A stretch of DNA of 64,000 bases from the NCBI RefSeq assembly GCF_003473485.1, contig NC_053045.1:5916501-5980500 (forward strand), given 5' to 3'. Position 1 is the stretch's first letter, and each line of letters starts with the position of its first letter. A program made the position numbers and the translations under genes. This DNA is from Medicago truncatula (lineage: Eukaryota > Streptophyta > Magnoliopsida > Fabales > Fabaceae). Shown here one piece after another: positions 35,097 through 47,690 of the stretch. Under the pieces are notes generated by a model, which saw nothing but the letters and a program-made list of their open reading frames with translations, was not told where the DNA came from and did not search any database.

Positions 35097-38000
35097 TCAA
35101 CTTGAACCATCATCATCAACTACAGCTAAAGGACGGGCAAGACAACTTGGATACTTAAAGGGGAGAGTTGTCAAAGGATTGTCCCCAGAGCGTCCTTGAA
35201 GTGCTAAACCCAATGTGTATCCGAGGGCAAGACCCACAGGAACAGCAACCGCATTTCCAACTTGTATGTACCTGCATTAAAGATTGAAACATTGTGTGCT
35301 ATGTTAAACATCTTTAGTCTTTGTACATTTAGCAACCTTTCTTAAACAATTGTTAGACCAATAAGAAATATCACACCTAAAAAGTTCTGACTAATCCCTT
35401 CGGAGTTATTGAGCAGTTGTTGTGCAATTTTGTAATAAATGTAGAAGTTAAAGTCATGTTGTGCAATTGTTATAAATATAGAAGGGAAGACTGAACATTC
35501 AGCATACACAGTTGGTAGAATATTCAATTAACTCAAGATAAGATACCAGTTCAAACACATACCTTTCTTTTATAGGGCCACAAAGTTTATAGCAATCAGG
35601 AAATCCCTGAAGCCTTGCATTCTCTCGAATGGTAAGTACTCTGTCTTGCTTTGGATGGATAAGAGCCTATACATAAAATAACTTAGAATGAGAAAATGCA
35701 TAATGATGCATGAAAAAGAAATTAATCGAGAATAATACTGCCACTTACACAACAAGTCCAGACAATGAACATTTTTTATGAGGGAAGTTCAAGCAAGGAA
35801 CATGGCCAGATGAGTTTAATTGAAAAAATGCTAACATGATAATCCTAAGGAACATTGCTTTAAAGAGGTTTTGCAATTTGAGGATAGCATAAGTGGCATT
35901 GGATTTACAAAATATAATGTACACAACTTAGAAAAATAACCTGGTTGTGAGGTTCCGCCCGGGTCACAACTGTGGACACAATTTCGTCCCACCAAAGTCG
36001 ACCAAATGGCCTGTTGTGTTCAGCAGATAAATAAGAACTATGATATAGATGAAATAAACATAAAATATGATGACATTAAATTCATATGCAAATATACATA
36101 CTTAGAGGAAGTCCCCCGAACAAATTTCATAGCATAATTCGGGACCTACACAAAAAAAAAGCCTTTGTCAACAAAGAACTAACTTCAAAATAAATGCATC
36201 GCTAAGGCAACAGAAGATTAGTACCAAAGGCTTCCCAGATTTCAGATACACTCTTTCAACAGAGGGGTCCCACTCCACTTTTTTTTCTTTCACAAGCACA
36301 CCCTTTAGGTCCCTGAAGTTTGCCCCCTAAAAAAGGCAAGAATGCACAATTAAAATTTACAGGGAGCAACAAAGATAAAATAACAGAACATAATATCAAT
36401 TCAAGATCAGGAACCTTCTTCTTCGGAATGAGGCAAACTCTCTCATAGTCATCGTTATTTAACAGATATGGCCTGTGATCATACAGCAGACCACTTGGTG
36501 CACTTTCAGAGTCAGCTGTGTAATTCACCATCTCTAGAGAATAGAAAACACAGATTCAATAATTTGTGTTAATAATGAAGGAAGCAAGACAATTTTTCTA
36601 AACATGTGAAATGTAACAGGCAGTAACCACATACAAAATTTTAGTTATAGAAAAAGAGCAAAGACAGATAGCAAGGACATTTTAGCTGATAAATATGAAC
36701 ACTTTGAAATATGAACCATTCGTTCATAAAAAAACAACAGACATCTTTCATGCAAAGACAACAAATTACTAAAAAGGCAAACAACCAAGACTAATCTACT
36801 TCAAAACTCAAAAATCAATAGAAAACATACCACTTCTCTTTAATAAAATCAATAGAAAACATACCACTTCTCTTTAATCTAATATATCTCTGAAAATCAG
36901 TACGAGGAGTGGTCCCATAACTCTTTTCATCATCGCTGTCATCATTTTCAACCTGATTGATAAAAGAAAAAAAAAGGAAAGAAATGGAAATAAATTTTTT
37001 ACTAATCAAACACACTATATTCACAATGTATTTGTGAGCAAAATTAACATACTGGAGGGAGGTCATCAATTGCGTCACCCAGGTACAACGCTGGGGCGAG
37101 CTGACATTTTTCATTAGTGGTATAAGCTACAGTAATCTCCTGCATTATGACAATAGACAGATCACATTGATTAAAACTTTGCAATTACAATGTTCTTTAT
37201 CTAAGAAAAAGTTACAAACATCTCTATTTCTATCAGTTCTTACTTCAAACTCCTTGGGGATAACAGATCTCGATATAACCTCATGAGTTGGTAGCGGATA
37301 TGAAGGTAAATTCTACAAACAGAAGAGTATATAAATACAAATCATTAACATTCAATATTAAACATTTAGAGACCAACTTAGATAACACATCAAAATAAAA
37401 ATTTAGTACTTCAAGCTATGGCCTTACTTGGGTAGGAAGAGCGCCCCAAAGAAAAAAACGCATCCGAAATTGAGGAAGGCCGTACGACCCCGCAGCCATC
37501 ATTCCCATTCTAGCTTGATAATGCATGGCCACTAGACGTCCTACAGCATAACGCCCCAGATACCCACCAGCAAATTTCAATATGTCAACAACATTCTCCA
37601 TCAATATATATTTAGGCTTCAAAAATTCAATAATATCCATGTAGACGATTAGTTGCTTATTTTTTATGTCATCCATAGGAGCATTTTTGTCCCTGAAACG
37701 ATTGAAACCACTAATCCCTTGGCAAGGGGGTCCACCACAAATGAAATCAGCTTGACCCTGGACAAGCACAAAGTAGTACAAACCAATTTAATGAGTAACA
37801 CAGACAGTTGACAAACAATTAGAGGTCAAAGAAGGGGGTTGAGTGCAAGCCAATAATGAGTTGCGAGACTTACAGGAAGAGGCAATATCTTATCCTCATA
37901 TCCTTTAGTAACAAATTCTTTCATAGCCTCTTTACAATCGCTGTTAAATAAAAATCGGTTAGAATCTTGCATTATTTAGCTATAAGCATTAGCATTAAGA

Positions 38001-40734
38001 AACAGACAGAGCTAAGTGAAGCGAAGTTAGAGGAACAATCAATGAGTATACCTCAAGCCCTCAATTGGCTCCCATGTATCATAACTGGTGTCATAACCCT
38101 TCCACTGCACCTGAAAGATTATAAATTTAGAATATAAAAATAATGACCACTATATAAAGATATAAGGTGAGCCATGCTTTTACATAAAAACTTGTGCAAG
38201 TAAACTAACTAACTATAAATCTTTTAAGCAAAAACTCAGATCAATAACTTAGTTATCAGCATGAAAAAATAAACCTAAATAAAACTAACTACAAAGATAA
38301 ACCCAGATTGAAGCCGGTACTCACAAGATACTTAATTATGTAAAAAAAAAAAAATTAATGTTCAAGCTTGAATCAAAATCTTACTTTGAAGTAAAGTCCT
38401 GCTTTTTCATCTTCATTGGGATCACCATAGCAAACAGAGACTAGTCTTTCTACCTCAAATACCTCAGAGTCAGATGAACTATCCATTGCTTCATCATCAG
38501 CTTCTTCACCAGCCTCTTCACCAGCATTCAATTCAGAATCTATATTTTCTGTTCCATTCAGAACAAACTTCTCGCACAATTTAAACCACTCTTTTAAAAG
38601 AGATAAAAAGTCTTCTGTTGTCTCGTTCCTCACCTAAAGGACAATAAGAATAATAATAATGTTAGTAGGAATAATGATAATAATAAAGAATAATGAAAAA
38701 TGTTACAATGACAAGCATCAACTACAGGATAACACCAAAACATACTTGAGTTTCGGGATGATTCAGCTTAAGACTCTCACATGCATATTCATTTGTATCC
38801 ACAGCCCACCTCTTCAAAGTCAAAAACAACATTATAAAATCAGTAAAAAAATCCTTACAAGCAATGTTACAATGAACCAAAGAAACATTATGCAAAATAG
38901 CCTAAATACCGTCACAAGCTTAATGTCAGCAATAGAAGCTCCAAAACAAAGGCCAGTGGACATAGCTCCACACCCAGAATACAAATCTAATAAAGTCCAC
39001 TCTCTATCAGATTCTTTAATTTTAGACAATCCTTCTTCAGCCACATTATTATCAGTTGCACATGCATTGGACCCAGATTCACTTGATATTGTTGAAGTCT
39101 CACTTTCTATTTTGTCAGTCTCGCTTTCTATTTTTGAAGGTTCTGAATCAATCAAGGAAAACCACAATAAACATAAAAAAATTCAGTAAAGTTACATAGA
39201 AGAAACTTAAAGAAATCATCATAATTAAATTATGAAATCATACCATTGTCAATGCTTGAAAAAGTTAGATATGGCAAAGTGTATTTCATATCATAATATA
39301 GATCACAAGGAGGAACATTCTTCTCTTTAGCATCCTGTAGTATATATCAAATTAAACATTTATCAAAACTCTAAAAAACATAATGCAAAATTATAAATTA
39401 CACAACAAAAGAACACAAAGCACTTACATCAGGAGAAATTTGTACAATGTTAACTTTCTTAACTAAACAATCAAGAGGGTTTTCATCTTTCACATCAGAT
39501 TTGAAAATCCTTTTTTCATCAATGAGATCCCCATGGTTCTTGATAACCTGCACACACATTCAAATCACAAAAATCAACAATAACCCTAAACATATAAACA
39601 AAACCAAAGCACGAATCAAATAAAATTCAATCTTTACCGTATCTTCAGCTCTGTAAAACCACTGAGCAGTAAAATAATATTCATTTTCATGTGTTACAAA
39701 CAATTCCACAATTGCAGCAATATAGTTTTCTTTACCCTCTTCTCCCTAGACAACATTCATAAATCAAGTCAGTAAAATCAAACTCAGACAAAAAAAAAAC
39801 TTACATCAAATCAATAAACCCTAAAAACACAATATTCAGCATGGAATCAAATAAGTGAAACCTAAAACACAGATTTTAAACAAGGAATAAAATTAATAAC
39901 AACCATATTTTCAAATCAGATAAATGAACCCTAAGACAAGATATTCTCAACATGGAACAAAATCAATAATACAATATTTTCAGCATGAAATCAAATAAAT
40001 GAATCCAAAAACACAAACTTTTCAACATGAAATGGTATCAAATAAATGAACACTAAAACACAAATTTTTAAAATGAAATCATACACAATGAAAACATAAT
40101 TTTCAAACTGAAATCAAACTAATAAACCTTGGAACACAATATTCAACATGAAATCAATTAAAATAAAAACATAATTATCAACATCAAATCAAAGATACAA
40201 ACCCCTAAAACACAATTTTCAACGTAAAATCAAATAAAATAAACTTTAAAACACAATTTTATCAACAATAAATGTGATAAAAATAGGAACCTTAACATAA
40301 GCATTATCATTCAGCTTATATATAACCCCATCAACATTCACTTCACGGTAATGAAACTTCGCCTTCACTGTATCATCATCACTCGAACCACTAGAAAACG
40401 CAAACGAATATCAGTGAGCTTAAAACCTTGAATTCTTAAACTAATAGAACAATAAAATCAAAAAAATTATAACAAAAACTCACTCATTCTTGGCGTAACG
40501 GTGAGGCCAACGGGTTTTAGCTTCATCAGCTAGAAAAGGATCTCCGATGAAGAATGAATCGTCGGCGTTAACCACCGAAGATCGTTGTGCTGCTTTCCTC
40601 CGTCGAGAAGGAATAAGAGAAACCAGTTCTTCTTCAACCACCGGAGATTTTTTAGGTTTCTTGCGCTGAGTAGAACGATTAACGGCGTCGTTTTGTTGTT
40701 GTTCCGATGGTTGACGAACACGTTTACGCGGCAT
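35097..40734 (-). CDS. CMT3: DNA (cytosine-5)-methyltransferase, chromomethylase CMT3 type
   Basis: Maintains CHG methylation by reading H3K9 methylation (family knowledge). Twenty exons join in frame to 843 residues: 40484-40734, 40291-40390, 39638-39745, 39428-39547, 39244-39334, 38910-39142, 38746-38811, 38385-38633, 38052-38110, 37874-37940, 37428-37757, 37244-37312, 37053-37139, 36865-36952, 36415-36533, 36225-36326, 36102-36145, 35941-36010, 35563-35666, 35097-35271. Domains: basic N-terminus; BAH about 95-215; motif [14 protein letters not shown] (275-287); chromodomain about 378-435 (EVERLV to [10 protein letters not shown]), inserted between motifs I and IV as in chromomethylases; motif IV GGPPCQG with catalytic Cys460; motif VI ENVVD (502-506); motif [15 protein letters not shown]; motif [14 protein letters not shown]. 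An E2F-like TCTCCCGC lies upstream on minus (about 40868-40875), which would fit S-phase expression; weak. Confidence 0.95.
36811..36878. repeat. 34-bp exact tandem duplication over a CMT3 splice donor
   Basis: The unit aaaatcaatagaaaacatac plus cacttctctttaat occurs twice end to end (36811-36844, 36845-36878). The exon 14 donor (GTG|GTATGT, exon end 36865) is therefore repeated 34 bases downstream (36831). Confidence 0.95.
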
Positions 40735-42240
40735 TGTTGCTGAGGAAGAAAGAATAAGCTTTTTTTTTTTTTTTTTGTTTAGGGTTAGAAGATAGTGAAG
40801 AGCAGCAGTGAAACGAGTGAAGAAAAAAGCGATTGTAGAAAGCTGTTTTGAATTGAAGTTTTGCAACAAGAGCGGGAGAATTAATTGAATATTCCACTTA
40901 ATTCTTTTGATATCCCACCCCACGTTTGAAGCAGCTCTCAATGGAAATGGAAATGGAAATATTGTTTTGACCAAAATGTAAAAGGAAATTATTTAATGTT
41001 TTTTTAGTGTAATTGTGGAAATTTAATCGATTCAAATATTTTTGACACGGTTTGTGGAGGAATTTTGAAGTGGTGCGTCTTGTGACTATAGAGGACAGAG
41101 GATGTGTCGTTTGACTGAGGTCAATGCTAATGAGTTTTAAATGGTTAATCAATGGTTAAATTTTATTTAGGTACGAATTGAATATTAGTTGACTATCACT
41201 CCATTAGTGCCACTATTTTATTTTTTTTGACAGTTCATTAGTGCCACTAATGTTAAATGTGAAACTTGTATGGCTAAAGAAAATAGACAACGGTTGATAA
41301 ATTAGTTTGTAATGGATGAGTTTATAAGGTAAACTAATTTGTAAAACATAAACCTATATAGTTAATAGTTATTAAGTTAGTTTATACTTATTGTAAAAAA
41401 GAAAGTTAGTTTATTCTTCATCTATTTTAGAATACATGTTGCAATTTTACGATCTCCAATATTCATATAGTTTACTTTGACCATATTTTTTATTAATATA
41501 TAAATACACATTTTTAGCATGTAGGATGTTGTTTAATTTGTCTCAATAATTTTTTTTAAAATGTCAAATTTTAATTTTTTTTTATTCTGTATAATTAAAT
41601 ATAAGGTCTTGCTAACCGGTGTCCTAAAGACAATTGATAAATAAACTATAAATAGAAAATTTGTCTTGAAAAAATTAAGTTTTGACTTTTGATTAAATAA
41701 TAATTACACTACTTTTTATAAAAAGTTATTTGTTTTAGTTCTTAACAAATGCCCTCAGGATACTGTTTAGCATTCTCCTTACATATATTAATGGTCAAAG
41801 TTGTGTATTGACATGTATTTTGAAACGGATGGAGTAGTAGATAAATTAATCGATTGAATTTGTATTGTTTGGTAAAATTGGTTGTTGATTTTGTTTATAA
41901 ATATGAAATGCCATAAAATAATACTATATTTAAATATATTTTTTTTTTCAATTCAAATTACATTGATAAAATTGAAATAAATAATGATAAGTTATAAATT
42001 ATAAGCTACTTGAATCAGCTTATAAAAAAATGATATAAGCTAGTAAAAAATAAGTTATAAGCTTGTGAACAAATGATTGTTACAAAATTGATTTTTTTTT
42101 TTTTACCAAATTTACTCTAAAAGAAAAAAATCTCTATTTTTTTTTTAGGGAAGAACCTCCCATCTTTTTAAATTTCAATCCAAAAAACCAATCTTATAAA
42201 AAAAAACTTTTTAATTCAAAATCAAATCTAAAAATAAAAC
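40735..42240. other. Shared promoter region between CMT3 and the SKP1-like gene
   Basis: Divergent genes 1.7 kb apart. The CMT3 leader side has a T run at 40759-40777. The middle is AT-rich, with repeated ataagttataagct-like phrases at 41990-42065 and no coding sequence. Confidence 0.5.
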
Positions 42241-42262
42241 GTGCTCGACACGTTGGATACCC

Positions 42263-42271
42263 TATATAAAC
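42263..42271 (+). promoter_or_regulatory. TATA box of the SKP1-like gene
   Basis: tatataaac lies 131-139 bases before the ATG, followed about 30 bases on by a CT-rich stretch fitting a transcription start. Confidence 0.65.
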
Positions 42272-42401
42272 AGTTCTCACGCCAATTGTTTTACTCCTTT
42301 TCTCACTCTCGCTATTTTCTAACGTTCGGAAAAGAAACAAATCGAGGTTTAGGGTTTTCACTTTTCAAAATCCCAGAATCAAAACCCAATTCATTATCAC
42401 C

Positions 42402-43064
42402 ATGGCATCATCGTCAACATCGACAAAGAAGATTACTCAAAAGCAGAAGATGATCAAAATGGGTAAGCAACAACAATCAAAGAAGATCACCCTGGTAAGT
42501 TCCGATGGCGACACCTTCGAAATCGACGAGGCGGTAGCATTAGAATCACAAACAATCAAGTACATGATCGAGGACAATTGCGTGGACGACACTGGAATCC
42601 CTATCTCAAACGTAACCAGCGAGATTCTGGCTATGGTAATTGAGTATTGCAAGAAACATGTTGAAGCTGCTGCGTTTGCTGAAGAAGAAGAAAAGCCTTG
42701 GAAGACTGATGGTCTTGTGTATCGTAAAAAGGTTTCGAGCACTGATGAAAAGAAATCCGGTGAAGATGTTTCTAAGGCTGCTGCTGCTGTGAGTTCTGAA
42801 GAGAAAGTAGTGAGTAAGGAGGATGAGCTGGATAAGTGGGATGCTGAGTTTGTTAAGGTTGATAATACTACGTTGTTTGAACTCGTTCGGGCTGCGAATT
42901 ATTTGGATATTAAGAGTTTGCTGGAGCTTACTTGCAAGACTGTAGGCGAGATTATGCATGGTAAGACATCGGAGCAGATTCGCCAGGCTTTTAAGATTGC
43001 GAATGATTTCTCTCCGGAGGAAGAGGAGGAGATTCGTAAGGAAAATCAATGGGCTTTAGAATGA
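42402..43064 (+). CDS. SKP1-like SCF ubiquitin-ligase adaptor with internal insertion, 220 residues
   Basis: SKP1/ASK adaptor linking cullin to F-box proteins in SCF ubiquitin ligases. Start chosen at 42402 (ACCATGGC, good plant context). Residues 1-26 are a basic/polar extension; 27-93 is the POZ half ([20 protein letters not shown] to [13 protein letters not shown]); 142-220 is the F-box-binding helix half ([20 protein letters not shown] to [17 protein letters not shown]). Typical SKP1 proteins are about 155-160 residues. The extra length is the N-terminus plus about 48 residues (94-141) rich in Lys, Glu, Ser and Ala between the halves. The final WALE replaces the usual WAFE. Single exon. 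It is probably a divergent ASK paralogue, and the insertion preserves the frame. Confidence 0.92.
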   Translation: MASSSTSTKKITQKQKMIKMGKQQQSKKITLVSSDGDTFEIDEAVALESQTIKYMIEDNCVDDTGIPISNVTSEILAMVIEYCKKHVEAAAFAEEEEKPWKTDGLVYRKKVSSTDEKKSGEDVSKAAAAVSSEEKVVSKEDELDKWDAEFVKVDNTTLFELVRAANYLDIKSLLELTCKTVGEIMHGKTSEQIRQAFKIANDFSPEEEEEIRKENQWALE

Positions 43065-44182
43065 TTGTAGAATGAATTATGTCAATTTAGTCTCTATTGC
43101 AGAGAAATAGTTTAGAGATTAAATTTGTGTTTTATACGTTATTATAATTTAACATGGTACAATCACAGTTAAGGATTAGACATGTGGATTTATGTTATGC
43201 TTCGTTTTATTCATGAATGAACTGCGGTGTAGATTTATACATGCTTGGTGCATGAATAAATTGTTGCAAAATATTCTAACATTCTTTTTGTCACACTCTT
43301 TTATTTGAATTGTAGTTGTATAGACAATTTTATATACTACACTAAACAATATCAAAAGCTGTATCATTATTGTTGATTGAATGAAAACAATGACGAAGAT
43401 GACTACAACAAGCCCTGTGAATAATTGTACCATAGAGATTCCAATATTTGGAGCGAAATCCAGAACTTCGTCCATTAAGACCTGGTGTTTGATGGACTAT
43501 TGATTGGTTCAATGAAAATTATAGTTCTTTATCTCTGGTTCTTGATTTTATGTTGCGTTCACAACTGATTTTATGTTTCTCTGATGTGCATATTTGATGT
43601 TGTGTTGATTGTTTTGTGCATCGGTTCAATTGTAGTAAGGATATACGAAGTTTTCCTTATTCTGTTTGGAATAAATATTGAAAATTGAAACAGTTTGTGT
43701 ATCTTTTCATTTGGTTGTATCATTATGCTCTTTCACAGTTTTGTGCATCTTTAGTTGTATCATTTCTGCTATTTCAGTTTGTGCATCTTTTCATGTGGAT
43801 TTATGTTATGCTTCATTTTATTCACCAAAGAGCTACAATATGTAGATTTATTTATGCTTAGTACTTGTTTTTCTTTCGATTTATATCGATTGAGTCTGGT
43901 CATGATTGTAAGGATTTATCTATGCCTAGTACTTGTTTTCCCCTCTGTGATGTTAAGTAACACAGCTGTATGATAAGAACTAAGGTTGACTTGGTGGTTG
44001 GAATGGATATGTTAAGGAGTGAAGTAATAAAACGGTTGATGATTTTATCCCAACCTACAACAATAACACTAACAATTGTCATTTTAAAAAGAAAACATGT
44101 TTAAGAGAAATACGAACTTATGCGACAAATTGGTTCTCAAAGAAATAGATTCTTGTTTTCTGATTAATTCTTTTTCTCTGAT
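43065..44182. other. 3' flank of the SKP1-like gene with direct repeats
   Basis: A segment around 43178-43262 (catgtggatttatgttatgc ... tagatttatacatgctt) recurs diverged at 43792-43870. Another (tattctgtttggaataaata ... aaacagtttgtgtatctttt) at about 43657-43710 recurs at 44424-44470. No gene recognised. Confidence 0.6.
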
Positions 44183-44203
44183 TATTGATACGAACTTATG
44201 TGA

Positions 44204-44383
44204 GGGGTAACCTTGGCGCAACTGGTAAAGTTGTTGTCATGTGACTGTAAGGTCACGGGTTCAAGTCCTGGAAACAGCCTCTTGTGTAAAAACAGGGTAA
44301 GGCTGCGTACAATACACCAAATGGTGGGACCCCTTCCCGGACCCTGCGTATGCGGGAGCTTCAGTGCACTGGGTTGCCCTTTT
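44204..44383 (+). mobile_element. Au SINE, near full length
   Basis: Opens GGGGTAACCTTGGCGCAACT, has B box GGTTCAAGTCC, then GTAAGGCTGCGTACAATACA, CCCTTCCCGGACCC and a terminal GGGTTGCCCTTTT: the recognised Au SINE order. It is flanked by an exact 21-bp duplication (44183-44203 and 44384-44404; core attgatacgaacttatgtga). Confidence 0.95.
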
Positions 44384-44404
44384 TATTGATACGAACTTAT
44401 GTGA

Positions 44405-45955
44405 CAATTGTCATTTTGAAGTTTTCCTATTCTGTTTGGAATTAATATTGAAACAGTTTGTGTATCTTTTAATTTCCTTGTTCCGTTTTCATTGAAAAGT
44501 GTGGTATCAGTTTGTTCTTGTTCTGTTTTGGATTAAGGTTGTGGTATCAATTTTTCTTGCTGATTTTGAAGTTAGTGAAAAAGTTACTTATGAGGTCAAA
44601 TCATCGAATTCTATATTAATCTTTTATGCTGATTGAATTTGTTCTTGTGAGGTATCAGTGTTGTTCTGTATCATTCTGTGTAGATAAACATACATAAGAT
44701 AACTTTGAAATTTCATTTTATTTAGATATGAATTGCTATTGATATTGAGGTTATGACTACTGCTATTGTTAATGATTAAATATGACACTGGCAGTATGTT
44801 TAGCAGGTTATATGGGTTGCTCTTGATACTAGCATATCCAAAATTTATTCCCTTATTAGCTTAGATTTTTTTTTTTTGGATTTTTTTGTTGTTGCTGTAG
44901 TTGTTGTGGATTAATTGATTGGTTGTTCATGTTTTTGTTAATGGTTGTTGTTTTGACATTCTTTGCAACTAATTGAGGAAGTTTTTGTTTTAGGTGAGAT
45001 TGATGTAGAAACTAGGGTAGTTGATAATGATACATCATATATCATAGTTATAAAACAACTTGCCTTTCAAAAATTTCAAGAAATTATTATCAGGAAATTA
45101 AACTTGCAAAGAGAGAACATTCTAAACTGATGGCTTGTAGGAAGTAAATTATAAGCAGTGTGGTCTGGTGTGGTGACGGTGTTGAACCGACCTTATGTGA
45201 CCAAGATTCATCATAAACCAATCAATTTAGTTCTAATGGCTTATTCTTTCGTGAGTTAAGAATTGAGGAGCCAACTTGTATAATAGGTTCCTAGTACCCA
45301 TTTTGGCCAATTATAATTGTACATGAGAGGATGAACAGGGTGGCTTGAAATCAGAAGTTACCATGAAGGGATATTGGCTGTCAGGATTAGCGACGAGCGT
45401 GTATACATAGCATGTTTATACTTGGCAAGTTTTGAGTAGGTGGTTTGTAATTAAAGATATAATTTCTTATAATATAGGCATAGTGTGTCTCTTTGATGCA
45501 ACTGGAATGGTTACTGTCTAGAATTGATGTTGGTGCAGTCTCAAAGGAATTGCTGCTGCGTGTATAGTAAAAGTTGAACTAAGTTTTGCTGTCAAGCTTT
45601 CTGTGTAGATAGTTGGAAATTCCATAAAAAGTGGTGTGTTCATTTGCTGTTGAACTTCTCTGGTTTTTGAGGTTGTGGATGTCGATGAGTTTTTGGGTTT
45701 ACTTGCTTGCTTTAATTATTTGAACTTTAAAGTTGTGCTATGTTAAGCTGTATTTTTTTGCATAACCTTAGCATGGCATTTTTATATTTTTTATTTATGA
45801 TTAGTAAGGAGCAAGGCCTCTACTAAGAAGATTGATTAACTATATGAATAGTATCCGAACACATTACATCTTTCAAATGGAAGGTTAACAGAAAGCTAGG
45901 CCATAGAACATCTTCCAAACGGAAGCTTAACAGAAAGCTAGGCATACTGTCATTG
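44405..45955. other. Intergenic, no gene recognised
   Basis: T-rich plus strand, some GTTGTTG phrases. No frame or repeat family I can name until LINE-like sequence starts near 45960. Confidence 0.5.
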
Positions 45956-45959
45956 ATCT

Positions 45960-47690
45960 CAAAAAATCTACACCTAAAGATAAGTTATGTTTTGCTAAAG
46001 AATCTGCAGCATGGTTTGCACTTCTAGAAACATGCCTAAAGTAACAAACTACACGGCCTTGGCCATTTATTTAATTATTGTAACCAACACAGTACAATGA
46101 GGAGTGGGGCAGCATTCCTTGCTTACCAGATTAACTGCAGTGAGCGCATCCGACTTTCAGCTTGAATCAACCCCACACCTACCAATCTTTCCTGCAAAAC
46201 CCCACCAGAATTATCCATTGTGTTTGCGAGCCAATCCTCCTGCTTCTGTAGACCCCTTAATTGCATAACAGCAGCATCACAATTAGTTTTAACCATCCCT
46301 TATCCAGAGAAGACCATTTCCGGCTTGGAATGAATGACACATTTGGAACTCCCACAACATGAACAAATCCTCCTCTTTAGCCCTCTCAAGATCTTCAGCA
46401 AGGTAATAAACTTGGAAAATGGTATTACTTTGATGAGTATGTAGTCAGGAACGAGTTCCTACGTAGGATCGAGTATGTAGTCAGGAACGAGTTCCTACAT
46501 AGGATCGGTCGGCCGGTGAAAGAACGTAAACACGAGGAACGTAACACGGTTCGTAAGTAGGATCGATAGGCTGTCGATAGAATTGAGAGAAATATATAGG
46601 GAAAATAGAGGGAAAACAAAGGAACCAAGCATAAAACAGAGATATTAGAAGAAAAACAGAGGAACCAAGCAATAAAACAGAGAAAAACAGAGGAAACAGA
46701 GGAAAAACGGCAAAATACAGAGAAAACAGAGGAAACAGAGATAACATGGTTCGTAAGTAGGATCGAAGCACGGTCGAGGTGCTGTGGCACGTGAGATTGT
46801 GCGATCCTACGTGCTTGGACTCGTTCCTGACTACCTATTGACTTTGAAAAACAACTCACTTCTATTGCACCAAATTCTATCTCAAATAAAAGGGAACGCA
46901 ATATTCCAATTTCAAGCACCGTTAAATTTCCCATCAGAAGTTAAATTGTACCTAAACCACTCTTTCAAAGTGGAACCTAGGAATAAAGGATCATTATCCA
47001 CCTGTCTGCAATATTTCCAAACCTGCATCGCCTGTCCACAATCTCTGAACACGTGAAGGAACATCTCAGATCCCAGATAGCTGATCGGACACAAGTTGTA
47101 TCGGTCATATTTCACCTTTTCTTGTTGACATTTGTCATCAAAATTCCACTACCAATCTTCCACACCCGTAACTTGATTATTTCGCAACCCTTCCAACTCC
47201 AAATTAGCGGAATGATTGAATTGGAGTTCATCTCGTCAATTGGTAACAGCAATCTATAAGCTAGACCATTTAAAAAAATTTCATCATCTGCGGCAATCCA
47301 AACGGCCGGGACCTTCTCATCGACACTACAAGGAAGAGTAATTGCTTGCATAAAGCCAATCACTGACCGAGGAAAATTAGATGTCTGCTTGACTACATTC
47401 CACTCCGCCATTTGGAACATAATCTTTAACAGAAACCACCTACTCAATCAAGTACAAACTGCTCATTGCTACCCCTTCCATCTTGGCCATATCAGGCCCC
47501 CAAGGATCTGTCTAGATATTCACTCTTGCCCCATTGCCTACCCCCCAAATGATATTTTCATTTACATTCGGCCACCCCTTGCAAACTCCTTGCCAAAAGT
47601 TAGAACCAGGTTTGTTACTTCTGATTCTAGGAATAATATCTGGATATTTAGATTTGATAGTTTTACGTTTTAATCCACAAATCATTACTT
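45960..47690 (-). pseudogene. Decayed LINE, zf-RVT to RNase H-like end
   Basis: On minus, from about 47640 inwards: FWQGVCKGWPNVNENIIWGVGNG, then the 47112-47447 frame (SVIGFMQAITLP, WIAADDEIFLNGLAYRLL, KIGSGILMTNVN), then 46912-47115 (YNLCPISYLGSEMFLHVFRD, a zf-RVT zinc-knuckle form). Past the inserted element at 46434-46838 it continues with an RNase H-like TNCDAAV phrase near 46290. Many stops and frame changes. The RT core is missing. Confidence 0.75.
46434..46838. mobile_element. 405-bp inverted-repeat element, Mutator-like MITE
   Basis: The left end carries GTAGTCAGGAACGAGTTCCT then ACGTAGGATCG; the right end, inverted, reads GTAGTCAGGAACGAGTCCAA then GCACGTAGGATCG. The left terminal block is repeated in tandem (46439 and 46477). 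9-bp flanks ttactttga (46425-46433) and tgactttga (46839-46847) differ at one base. The interior is short aaacagaggaa-type repeats and is non-coding; the 169-residue minus ORF over it is spurious. It sits inside the dead LINE. Confidence 0.75.

Noticed and set aside
46425-46934. 169-residue minus ORF with repeated FSLYFAVFPLF-like text
   Set aside because: It spans both ends of the inverted-repeat element and its short internal repeats, and runs into LINE debris.
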